The notes under the pieces: generated by a model | What the model saw: the letters and a program-made list of their open reading frames with translations, nothing else | Databases searched by the model: none | Told to the model about the DNA's origin: nothing | In this document: in pieces, positions 52,043 to 58,965 of the stretch | Layout of the letters: the number at the start of each line of letters is the position of its first letter | Position numbering within the stretch: position 1 is the stretch's first letter | Position numbers and translations under genes: made by a program | Source: Armatimonadota bacterium | GTDB lineage: Bacteria; Armatimonadota; Fimbriimonadia; Fimbriimonadales; Fimbriimonadaceae | NCBI GenBank assembly: GCA_020438215.1 | Contig: JAGQUX010000014.1 | Coordinates: 1-63,552, forward strand | Direction: 5' to 3' | Length of the DNA stretch: 63,552 nt

Positions 52043-52066
52043 AATACTCGAAATATGTCTAGTATT
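52043..52066. promoter_or_regulatory. inverted repeat between arsR-like and tag genes
   Basis: AATACT at 52043-52048 and AGTATT at 52061-52066 flank 12 bases just upstream of the tag start. The A/T-rich dyad could be an operator for the ArsR-type protein or a short hairpin; the arms are only six bases. Confidence 0.4.
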
Positions 52067-52074
52067 TCTTGTGA

Positions 52075-52482
52075 TTAGCAACAGCCTTCTTCGCAACAAG
52101 AGCAAGATGTTTTGTGTTCGCCGCCCGCGAGCTTGAGGAGGTAGTTGCCAGCCGCTCTCAGGGACTCGGCGTTGGGTTCAAAGCAGTTGTATTTGCCGCA
52201 CTTCTGTTGAACGATCAATCCGGCTTCGGTGAGTTCCTTGAGGTGGTGAGAAACCGTGGAAGTGATCGTTTCCTTACCCGTGACATGGCAGCAGATGTTG
52301 CTGGCAGTGGAGCCGCTGGGACAACAGTCGCTGGTTCCTGCTTCGCAGGAGCATTCTTCGGCTTTACAACAGTCGTCGGCTTCATCGTAGGCGCAACAGC
52401 ACCCGGAGAGGAACTCAATGACATGGCGACGGGTGGGATCGCAGAGCGCTTTGAAGACGGAAGACATCATTTCGTTTTCCAT
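52075..52482 (-). CDS. ArsR-family transcriptional regulator with very Cys-rich insert
   Basis: 135 residues with 19 Cys. The ArsR frame is clear: 'SSVFKALCDPTRRHVIEFLS' then the recognition helix 'TITSTVSHHLKELTEAGLIV'. Where other ArsR proteins have a short loop and helix 3, residues 28-69 form a Cys/Asp/Glu-rich insert (CCC 28-30, CC 38-39, C44, C46, CC 53-54, CC 64-65); Cys95 and Cys100 flank the wing, and the C-terminus ends CSCCEEGCC. This suggests binding of several soft metals or arsenite, unlike simple ArsR or SmtB. An inverted repeat (52484-52508) abuts its start. No metal-efflux gene is adjacent; tag is the neighbour. Confidence 0.88.
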   Translation of the reverse strand: MENEMMSSVFKALCDPTRRHVIEFLSGCCCAYDEADDCCKAEECSCEAGTSDCCPSGSTASNICCHVTGKETITSTVSHHLKELTEAGLIVQQKCGKYNCFEPNAESLRAAGNYLLKLAGGEHKTSCSCCEEGCC

Positions 52483-52483
52483 G

Positions 52484-52508
52484 GAAATGATTATGCGCTA
52501 TTCATTTC
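52484..52508. promoter_or_regulatory. candidate ArsR operator overlapping the arsR-like start region
   Basis: GAAATGA (52484-52490) and TCATTTC (52502-52508) form a dyad around 11 bases and lie one base upstream of the ATG (52480-52482). Position and symmetry suit autoregulation by the ArsR-type protein. Binding is inferred, not shown. Confidence 0.5.
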
Positions 52509-52538
52509 GATAAAATTAGAAATATTGAGGATTTCGTT

Positions 52539-53459
52539 CTAAATTGAATCTGTGCGGGCGGCTTTTTGAGCCTGGATATAGAGATTGATCTTCTTGCAAT
52601 ACTCATCTCGTCGCGCGTCCGTGGTTGAGAATCCAAGATTGATCGGGCGACCATTGTCATCGGTGAGGATGATGGCTTTCGCGAGATTGGGGCCGCGTTC
52701 ACTATTTTTCAACTGTGTACGCTCGGCCATTCCAATCCTCGCAAATGTATCGAGATCGAGGGTGTGCTTTTTACGATGTGTAAAGCGAAATAGCTTGCGT
52801 TTTATTGTCAGCTGATCTCCTTCAAGTTCAATAGATTCCTCTGCTCCAGCAAGGAAGGCTCCCCAGAACATCGCGAACCCAACACTGAAGAAAATCGCGT
52901 AGAAAAGAAGGAGTGCAAATGCGGCAACACCGAACGCTTTGTACATCCCGCCGATCATCAGAGTTGCATGGAACGTGGTAAAGCCGTTCCAGCCCAAGGC
53001 AAAGATCAGCATTCCCATCGCCGCACCTATGTTGGGTGGGGAAGTAACCAGATCAAGCCTGCTCCCCATTTGCGAAGTTGTCGAAACACCAACTTCGATT
53101 TTTGCTGCAGTTTCAGCGAGCCGTTCTTGCAAAGCGTCTAAATCGGGGCGAGATTCTGGATCTCCGGGGCTGAGCCGACTCAGGTGTTTGCGGAGATCAA
53201 ATTCAATGCTTCCGAGTTGCCCTTTCGCCGCATCAAAAGTGGAGAGGAGCTCGTGATCATTAGTGGGGTCGAGCGTGGCTTTATCCAGTTGGAGAATGTC
53301 GGCTTCCTCTTTCAAGTTCTGAATGAGTTCGAGGCGATGCCGAGTTGTGGGCTCATCGAACGGGCCGGAATCCATCACCAGGGGGGCAAAGCGAGCCACC
53401 CAAGAGTTCAAATCCTCGCGGGTTCGCGTTTGCTGGTGCAGATATTCTTGTTCGGCCAC
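52539..53459 (-). CDS. membrane protein of unknown function
   Basis: 306 residues, GTG start. A long charged N-terminal region with coiled-coil character ('TRHRLELIQNLKEEADILQL', 'DLDALQERLAETAAKIEVGV') precedes two membrane segments ('GAAMGMLIFALGWNGFTTFH', 'FGVAAFALLLFYAIFFSVGF') and a C-terminal beta-rich domain ('ESIELEGDQLTIKRKLFRFT', 'DLDTFARIGMAERTQL'), similar to the PH-like output region of small bacterial membrane proteins. It lies 30 bases downstream of a DUF3592-like gene on the same strand. Confidence 0.6.
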   Translation of the reverse strand: MAEQEYLHQQTRTREDLNSWVARFAPLVMDSGPFDEPTTRHRLELIQNLKEEADILQLDKATLDPTNDHELLSTFDAAKGQLGSIEFDLRKHLSRLSPGDPESRPDLDALQERLAETAAKIEVGVSTTSQMGSRLDLVTSPPNIGAAMGMLIFALGWNGFTTFHATLMIGGMYKAFGVAAFALLLFYAIFFSVGFAMFWGAFLAGAEESIELEGDQLTIKRKLFRFTHRKKHTLDLDTFARIGMAERTQLKNSERGPNLAKAIILTDDNGRPINLGFSTTDARRDEYCKKINLYIQAQKAARTDSI

Positions 53460-53489
53460 GGCTCAGATAGATTTTCGGCGAATTTCGCC

Positions 53490-54239
53490 TCAATCATTCT
53501 GACGATTTACTTTCTTGTTTCGCATGAGAACGATGAAGGCAGGAACAAAAAAGAGCCCACCGCCGAACAGAATTGCCACTACATATTCGCCCATGACTCC
53601 GGGGCGCAAAACTGCCTCTTTGGGATTCGAGGGGTTGTAATACACCTTGATTGCGGGATTATTGTTGTGAACCTCGTTGACGCTTTTTGCTTCTTCGATG
53701 GTTGTGTAGCTGCGTTCGGGGATGGAGATACGGGAGCCTTCGTATGTTTTTCCATCGACGATATAAAAGTAGTAAATGCTCACGTCCCAGGCGCGAGAGC
53801 TTTTGCCTGAGGGTCTTTCAGAATAAGAAGGGCCAGCGATAATTGTTCCCATGACGCTGGGCCACCGGGAGGTTTTCGCTGCGTTGTACGTGACGATTCC
53901 CCCGCCAATCCAGAAAGCGAGACCGATGAGGAGGAAGATCGGGATCCAGAGCTTACGTTTTTGGGGCTTAGGCGACGGAGTTGATTCGACTAGCGCGCCT
54001 TGTTCCGGGATCAGGAAACCCCAGGCGTTGGCGGAGAACTCTCCCGCCGCAAATCGGATGGTTTTCCCATCGGCGGTGATGGAAACGATGTCAAAACTCC
54101 GGTCTTGCCCCCAGATGCGATCTTGGAATTCGACTTTACCGGGCTCGGTCGTCCAGGGATGATCCCAGATGTTGATGCCTTCGATTTCGAAGGGTTCGCT
54201 ATCGTAGCAGTCGCCGAGGTATTTCCAGCCGGGAGTCAT
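53490..54239 (-). CDS. DUF3592-like membrane protein
   Basis: 249 residues. The N-terminal ~90 residues are polar; membrane helices are 'WIPIFLLIGLAFWIGGGIVT' and 'VVAILFGGGLFFVPAFIVLM'. Between them lies a DUF3592-type beta domain: 'RWPSVMGTIIAGPSYSERPS', 'VSIYYFYIVDGKTYEGSRIS', 'IKVYYNPSNPKEAVLRPG'. DUF3592 has no known function. It is four bases downstream of a second such gene. Confidence 0.72.
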   Translation of the reverse strand: MTPGWKYLGDCYDSEPFEIEGINIWDHPWTTEPGKVEFQDRIWGQDRSFDIVSITADGKTIRFAAGEFSANAWGFLIPEQGALVESTPSPKPQKRKLWIPIFLLIGLAFWIGGGIVTYNAAKTSRWPSVMGTIIAGPSYSERPSGKSSRAWDVSIYYFYIVDGKTYEGSRISIPERSYTTIEEAKSVNEVHNNNPAIKVYYNPSNPKEAVLRPGVMGEYVVAILFGGGLFFVPAFIVLMRNKKVNRQND

Positions 54240-54243
54240 TTTG

Positions 54244-54813
54244 CTATGAATGTGGACGAACCTGAAAAGTGTTCATTGTCTTGATAATTTTGATAACGGG
54301 ATTAGATCCAAGAGTAATGGAAAGAAACCCAACTGCGAGATACGCGGAAAAGAACGGTTGAAGCCATGCGATTTCGACGCCGGATTTCTCAAGGTTATCT
54401 TTGTCTATCCGTACAGTTACGGCAGTGTCTTCTTTCAGGCGAGAAGCAACGACTTTGGCGAGCTGGCGATCAGGTTGCTTGCCAAAAACAAAGACATTGG
54501 TACCTCGATGTAGTCTGCCTTGATATTCAAATTCGTATTCGGCGACCACCGTTTCCATTTCAAACCCGAATAGGGGCTTGGCCTCAACCATTTTGGCTGG
54601 GGATGTGATGACCCCATCTGCGGTAGGGAGCTTTGCCGCGCGGAGTGCGTCGAAGATATCCTTTGCGGGATGAAGAAGACAGAAAACCGCGATCACCAAA
54701 CTGAGGAACTGGAACGGAATGGCTACGAGGAGTTTCTTCTCTAATTTCCTATATTGCTTCAAATCTTTAGGGGAGAGACTTTCGATGAACTCCTGATGTT
54801 TCCCCTTTGCCAT
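54244..54813 (-). CDS. DUF3592-like membrane protein, second copy
   Basis: 189 residues. Two hydrophobic helices ('LLVAIPFQFLSLVIAVFCLL', 'PFFSAYLAVGFLSITLGSNP') enclose a beta region ('TADGVITSPAKMVEAKPLFG', 'VAEYEFEYQGRLHRGTNVFV', 'AVTVRIDKDNLEKSGVEIAW') with the DUF3592 pattern of an 'Y-x-Y-x-x-x-G-x-x-Y/H' strand pair. Heads a three-gene minus-strand run to 52539. Confidence 0.68.
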   Translation of the reverse strand: MAKGKHQEFIESLSPKDLKQYRKLEKKLLVAIPFQFLSLVIAVFCLLHPAKDIFDALRAAKLPTADGVITSPAKMVEAKPLFGFEMETVVAEYEFEYQGRLHRGTNVFVFGKQPDRQLAKVVASRLKEDTAVTVRIDKDNLEKSGVEIAWLQPFFSAYLAVGFLSITLGSNPVIKIIKTMNTFQVRPHS

Positions 54814-54855
54814 TTGCAGAATTTACCACCGTCCGGAATCGGATAGACTCACAGG

Positions 54856-55164
54856 ATGCAGTGGGAAGCCACCGACCAATTCGGCAATCTCTTTGTTGCC
54901 ATGTCCGAAGCCACCAGCCTAGAAGAGCTGAAGCCGCAACTCGCTAGCTTGGTGGAGGAGCTTCAGAGCCGGAATCCCGATGGATTCCAGGTGACATTCG
55001 ACTTTGGTTACGGCGAAATCAACGGCCCCGACCCCGAGCAGGTTTCCCATGTTATCCAGATTCCGTGGATTATGGAAGTGGGGCAGGATGCGGGCTTCTG
55101 GCAAGCGGTGACTTCGTACCTGATTGAGATTGGACCGACGAATTTGCGTTTAGAACGCGCTTAG
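54856..55164 (+). CDS. small protein of unknown function
   Basis: 102 residues, no signal peptide or helix. Contains 'MSEATSLEELKPQLASLVEE' and 'DGFQVTFDFGYGEINGPDPE' with acidic bias, so cytoplasmic. It lies divergent from the DUF3592-like run and 45 bases before the small membrane-protein family. Function unknown; ATG and coding composition support it modestly. Confidence 0.55.
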   Translation: MQWEATDQFGNLFVAMSEATSLEELKPQLASLVEELQSRNPDGFQVTFDFGYGEINGPDPEQVSHVIQIPWIMEVGQDAGFWQAVTSYLIEIGPTNLRLERA

Positions 55165-55172
55165 GCTCACCG

Positions 55173-55240
55173 GGGAACCCGGCAGGAAAATCTCACGTTC
55201 GGAAGAGCAGTGAGTGACTATTTGGTTCGGAAGTTCGGGG
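55173..55240 (+). repeat. duplicated leader and start region, copy 1
   Basis: Contains GGGAACC-CGGCAGGAAA, CGTTCGGAAGAG and the first codons through GTTCGGAAGTTCGGGG. It recurs at 55708-55786, showing that the duplication covered the ribosome-binding region as well as the gene. Confidence 0.75.
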
Positions 55241-55671
55241 CATTTATTGAGCCGCGGCGCACTCAGCAGTGTGCTTTGGTAGATAGGGTCTTTGCAGGCG
55301 TCACCATCACCGCCCTTGCCATCGCCTGGGTGATTTCCTTTAGTGCAAGTAGTGGTCTCATAGCAGCTCCGCTCGTGGTGGGGGGAGGATTGTTTGCGAT
55401 AGCGTATTTCAGTGGCAATCTGAACGTGATGTTTGGAAGTGTGTTGGCGAATGGATTCCTCGTTGCTGTCAGCGTAGAGCTTTTGCCAGACACTCAATTG
55501 GTGAGCGTGGCTATGAGCGCTCAGATGTATGCGACTCTGCTGCTATTCTTGCGAATCGTGTTTAGTCCGTATACTTTTGAGCGGAAGGGAGCCAAGAAAA
55601 CTAAGATCATTCGAGGCGTGATGCCACCAGGGGAGAGTAACTATCCTCGCGAATACGAAGAACTGGGCTAG
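55210..55671 (+). CDS. small four-helix membrane protein, MPPGESNYPRE-tail family, copy 1
   Basis: 153 residues, GTG start preceded by GGAAGAG. Begins 'MSDYLVRKFGAFIEPRR', then four hydrophobic helices ('FAGVTITALAIAWVISFSAS', 'LIAAPLVVGGGLFAIAYFSG', 'VMFGSVLANGFLVAVSVELL', 'AQMYATLLLFLRIVFSPYTF'), and a basic C-terminal tail ending 'RGVMPPGESNYPREYEELG'. By charge both ends face the cytoplasm, so the conserved tail is internal. No known domain. It is one of four consecutive relatives. Confidence 0.7.
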   Translation: MSDYLVRKFGAFIEPRRTQQCALVDRVFAGVTITALAIAWVISFSASSGLIAAPLVVGGGLFAIAYFSGNLNVMFGSVLANGFLVAVSVELLPDTQLVSVAMSAQMYATLLLFLRIVFSPYTFERKGAKKTKIIRGVMPPGESNYPREYEELG

Positions 55672-55707
55672 CTATAAGAATCTGCGCCAAGTACGCGAGA
55701 TGACAAA

Positions 55708-55786
55708 GGGAACCGACCAGGAAATCTGTACGTTCGGAAGAGAAAGGCTCGTGATATGAGTGACTTGTTTGTTCGGAAGTTCGGGG
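55708..55786 (+). repeat. duplicated leader and start region, copy 2
   Basis: Counterpart of 55173-55240: GGGAACCGACCAGGAAA, CGTTCGGAAGAG, and GTTCGGAAGTTCGGGG within the coding start. The extra bases between the GGAAGAG and the ATG at 55756 differ from copy 1. Confidence 0.75.
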
Positions 55787-56217
55787 AGTTTTTTGAACCC
55801 AGAAGGTCTCAGAAGTGCGCCGAGCTAGATCACTTTCTGGCGGTCATCTCGGGTGTCATGAGCGTCATCGCGTTTCTGATGGGTGCCACATCTGCAAACT
55901 ACGTGATGGGAGTCGCGTTTTTGATTGGGTATGGATTTGTGCTCCTCGGCTATTACAGTGGCAACCTGAATGTGATGTTCGGGTGCTTCCTGATTCATGG
56001 GGTTCTCTCCGTCTTAGGCGTGAGCCTCGTTGGATTTGATGTAATGGAGGCAATCTCCTTTCTTATCCAGGCACTAGTTGGCCTGATTTTGCTTTTCCGA
56101 ATAATGTTTAGCCCCTACACTTTTGATCGGAAAAGTAAGAAGAAAGTCAAGGTCGTTCGTGGTGTGATGCCACCAGGCGAGAGCAACTATCCGCGTGAGT
56201 ACGACGAATTGGGTTAG
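55756..56217 (+). CDS. small four-helix membrane protein, MPPGESNYPRE-tail family, copy 2
   Basis: 153 residues, ATG. N-terminus 'MSDLFVRKFGEFFEPRRSQK' and tail 'RGVMPPGESNYPREYDELG' closely match copy 1, and helices are equally spaced ('GVMSVIAFLMGATSANYVMG', 'VAFLIGYGFVLLGYYSGNLN', 'FLIHGVLSVLGVSLVGFDVM', 'FLIQALVGLILLFRIMFSPY'). The middle has diverged while the ends hold. Unknown function. Confidence 0.7.
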   Translation: MSDLFVRKFGEFFEPRRSQKCAELDHFLAVISGVMSVIAFLMGATSANYVMGVAFLIGYGFVLLGYYSGNLNVMFGCFLIHGVLSVLGVSLVGFDVMEAISFLIQALVGLILLFRIMFSPYTFDRKSKKKVKVVRGVMPPGESNYPREYDELG

Positions 56218-56235
56218 TCCGGCGTAAAAGGGTGT

Positions 56236-56652
56236 ATGCGTTTGTGGCGGAAGCGTCCGGCTTGGCTACTGGCAATCGATCTGGGCTTGTCAATGACAGC
56301 CCTGGTTGTGCTGGTGGTCGTTATTGCGCACATATCCCAGGAAAACTCGTTTGTCATTCCTATGATATGCGGGCTGTTCTCGGTGATTGCCTTTGCCAGT
56401 GGGCATTGGATTCTCACTGGATTCGGCATATTGAGTACATGGATATTCGCCGTCATCACATATGCAATTTTTGATGGTGGCTCTCCTACGGTTTTGAACC
56501 TCGAGTTTCCGGTTGAGTTGATCAACTTCATTCTGGTTTTTGCCGCGATGATCCGGATGCTTGCTGATTATCTAAAAAAGCCGAAATCAGTCAAGCCGAG
56601 TATGCCGCCCGGTGAATCCAACTACCCGCGGGAGCTTGATGAACTGGATTGA
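56236..56652 (+). CDS. small membrane protein, MPPGESNYPRE-tail family, copy 3
   Basis: 138 residues. Different N-terminus ('MRLWRKRPAWLLAIDLGLSM'), hydrophobic helices 'ALVVLVVVIAHISQENSFVI', 'MICGLFSVIAFASGHWILTG' and 'GILSTWIFAVITYAIFDGG', then the tail 'KPSMPPGESNYPRELDELD'. The ATG at 56236 follows AAAAGGG. It overlaps copy 4 by 14 bases. Confidence 0.68.
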   Translation: MRLWRKRPAWLLAIDLGLSMTALVVLVVVIAHISQENSFVIPMICGLFSVIAFASGHWILTGFGILSTWIFAVITYAIFDGGSPTVLNLEFPVELINFILVFAAMIRMLADYLKKPKSVKPSMPPGESNYPRELDELD

Positions 56653-57025
56653 TCGCACTCGTCCGAGATGGCTAACAAAAGGAGACATTGCTCTCGCCGT
56701 GGCAATGGGCTTGCTTGCTGTGGCGATTGGGGTTGATCTGTATCGTGACCCATTTTCTGCAGTGATCTTGGTTGTTATCGGGATGCTCTGCCCGCTGGCA
56801 CTTCTCTCGGGAAACAACTGGCTCATCGGGTTTTCCGTGATATCGAGTTTGCTTTTTGGCGTAATGGCTTACGCTTATTGCGACGGTGCTTCGCGGAGTG
56901 CGTTTGGGATCGTTCATGGGACGCATTGGTTGACCTTCTTTGCGCCGGGAATTCCTGCCTTGAGAGTGATGCTGTTTGCCGGGCTGGATATCAAAGAGAA
57001 GCTGGATGGCGATGCAGAACTCTGA
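56639..57025 (+). CDS. small membrane protein, family copy 4, tail lost by frameshift
   Basis: 128 residues from the ATG at 56639. 'MNWIDRTRPRWLTKGDIALA' aligns with copy 3's 'RPAWLLAIDLGLS', and helices 'VAMGLLAVAIGVDLYRDPFS', 'AVILVVIGMLCPLALLSGNN' and 'LIGFSVISSLLFGVMAYAYC' follow. The frame stops at 57025 ('KLDGDAEL') before the conserved tail, which is still readable in another frame at 57058-57093, so a shift occurred between about 56960 and 57025 or in sequencing. Likely a decaying or recently broken copy. Confidence 0.6.
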   Translation: MNWIDRTRPRWLTKGDIALAVAMGLLAVAIGVDLYRDPFSAVILVVIGMLCPLALLSGNNWLIGFSVISSLLFGVMAYAYCDGASRSAFGIVHGTHWLTFFAPGIPALRVMLFAGLDIKEKLDGDAEL

Positions 57026-57057
57026 GCTATAACTTTCTGTTCGCGGGCAGGTTCCGC

Positions 57058-57093
57058 ATGCCTCCAGGCGAATCCAACTACCCCCGCGAGTAA
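57058..57093 (+). other. orphan MPPGESNYPRE tail of copy 4, out of frame
   Basis: Eleven codons plus a TAA encode the exact family tail, one frame away from copy 4. Codon choices differ from the other three copies, so the match is at protein level. Confidence 0.75.
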
Positions 57094-57104
57094 CATATCC
57101 ATCC

Positions 57105-57638
57105 ATGCCGCGGCTATTCCACTTCAGCGAAGAACCCAATATCGAGCGATTTGTGCCGCGCTCGCCGCTCGCTCACCCAGATGCGGAGGCACTCGTCTGG
57201 GCGATCGACGAAGCCCATTCCCATTTCTATCTCTTCCCGCGGGAATGTCCCCGCATTGGGATTTGGGATTTAGAAACTGGGCCTCAGGGCATGCATCTCT
57301 ATGCTCAAGAGGATTGGAAAGAACAAATCCAAGCCACTACTTTGTATCGCTATGAATTTGATCCCATGGGCTTTACTGACTGCCAGGATCACGGTGTCTG
57401 GACATGCGATTCGATCATCGAAGCCATTGACAGGGTAGCAATCACGGATCTGGAAGGTGCCCTCAAAGAGGCAGGAGCACGCCTGAGCTATCTCAGCGAC
57501 CTGAAAGCGAAAGCCGAAGAACTCTACAATTTTGAGCGCAAAGAGTGGAAGACCGCCCTCCATGTCTCCATGACGCGGATGCGCAACCTCGCCGATTGGC
57601 CCCATGCCAAGGGCAAGCCGACTACTCCCAAAAGCTAG
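57105..57638 (+). CDS. DUF6886-like protein
   Basis: 177 residues. 'PRLFHFSEEPNIERFVPRSP' and 'ALVWAIDEAHSHFYLFPREC' with 'PRIGIW' match a small uncharacterised family (assigned from memory as DUF6886). Helical C-terminal half. No signal or helix, so cytoplasmic. It follows the orphan tail by 11 bases and overlaps the opposing fucosidase at the stops (CTAG). Confidence 0.65.
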   Translation: MPRLFHFSEEPNIERFVPRSPLAHPDAEALVWAIDEAHSHFYLFPRECPRIGIWDLETGPQGMHLYAQEDWKEQIQATTLYRYEFDPMGFTDCQDHGVWTCDSIIEAIDRVAITDLEGALKEAGARLSYLSDLKAKAEELYNFERKEWKTALHVSMTRMRNLADWPHAKGKPTTPKS

Positions 57639-58900
57639 CTGCCCGTATTGTAAATCGCGATCCGCTTCACAATCGGTTCACCGACTGATTTTGTGACGCG
57701 AAGGCGGATTTGCTCAACTCGTACAGGCTCGAACTTATCGATTTTCTTGTAGCCGATGGCCGACCCGGAGGCAAGCTCGACCCACTTCTCATCGACCATT
57801 CCTTCGATGACATATTCTCGGATGCGCTCACCAGAACGGATGTCCTCCATGGTAATGACTGCGTCAATCTTGACCGGTGCAGAAGGCTGTACCGACACAA
57901 CGTCTCCCCTACCGCTGCTGTCGGTGATCGCGTACTCATAGCGGCGTTCGATTTCGGCACCGAACTCGGCGGCACGTTTGGCATCTGCGGCTGGAATTGC
58001 ACCTGTTGGGTCAGGAGTGTGATTGAGGAGCAAAACAGCACCTCGCCCAACCGATTTCTCGTACATATCCATCAATTTATCGACAGATTTGAGTGTTGGT
58101 GCGTTGGTGGTGTTCCAGAACCAGGTGTTGCGAATGCGGCAATCCACTTCGTTGGGGAGCCAACGATCTCCATCGGGATCACCATCAGACGCGGTGAGAA
58201 CGCCCCAAGTCTTGGGGTCAAACTTTGCCCCATTCCATGCAGGATAGGGAGCGTATCCCTCCTCATTTCCAACCCAACGGATATTGGCTTCCGGTCCTTG
58301 GAAGATGATCGCATTTGGTGCGTGTTTCTCCAGAATGTCACTGACATCAAAGACCAGACTTCCATCGAACCAGACCTCAAAAATGTCGCCATAGTTGGTC
58401 AGAAGCTCGGTGAGTTGTTGGCGGAAAACCTTGACGTATCGCTCTTGATCGGCGGGGTCTTTGGCTTTGCCTCCCACCTGAATTCCATGCTTGATGTCTT
58501 GCGGGGAGAGATAAACCCCCAGCTTGATGCCGTGTTTTTTGCAACTTGCGGCGAGGTCAGCCATGACATCACCCTTTCCATCTTTCCATGGCGTGTGTTT
58601 GACGCTGTATTCCGTGGTGTCGGTTTGCCACCAGCAGAATCCGCCCGCGTGTTTGGCAACAAACATGATGTATTTCGCCTTCATCGCTTTGGCAACCTTC
58701 ACCCATTGCTCGGTGTCCAGGGCAGTCGGGTTGATCTCGCTGAGCGGTGTACTGAGATCGTCGTACTCTCGGTCTTGCCAGGTGTTAGGGGCAAAGTGGA
58801 TGAACATCCCGATCTCGCATTCATGCCAGGCGAGTTGGGCAGGGCTGGGGGTAGGCAGGCTGTTTTGCATAGCAATAGCGGCAACAAACGCAGAAATCAC
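57635..58900 (-). CDS. alpha-L-fucosidase, glycoside hydrolase family 29
   Basis: 421 residues, GTG start, short signal-like N-terminus ('MISAFVAAIAMQNSLP'). GH29 barrel: 'LAWHECEIGMFIHFAPNTWQ', 'YIMFVAKHAGGFCWWQTDTT', 'GIKLGVYLSPQD', and the nucleophile Asp in 'IFEVWFDGSLVFD'. It would release fucose from glycans. The fucose nucleotide pathway at the window's start is biosynthetic, so turnover or foraging of fucosylated material is plausible. Stop overlaps the DUF6886-like gene by four bases. Confidence 0.92.
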   Translation of the reverse strand: MISAFVAAIAMQNSLPTPSPAQLAWHECEIGMFIHFAPNTWQDREYDDLSTPLSEINPTALDTEQWVKVAKAMKAKYIMFVAKHAGGFCWWQTDTTEYSVKHTPWKDGKGDVMADLAASCKKHGIKLGVYLSPQDIKHGIQVGGKAKDPADQERYVKVFRQQLTELLTNYGDIFEVWFDGSLVFDVSDILEKHAPNAIIFQGPEANIRWVGNEEGYAPYPAWNGAKFDPKTWGVLTASDGDPDGDRWLPNEVDCRIRNTWFWNTTNAPTLKSVDKLMDMYEKSVGRGAVLLLNHTPDPTGAIPAADAKRAAEFGAEIERRYEYAITDSSGRGDVVSVQPSAPVKIDAVITMEDIRSGERIREYVIEGMVDEKWVELASGSAIGYKKIDKFEPVRVEQIRLRVTKSVGEPIVKRIAIYNTGS

Positions 58901-58965
58901 GGTCGCTTGATCTTACCGGAGGTCATAGTTCGGGACGCAATACGCTCAAGGTGCCATCATAAGTG

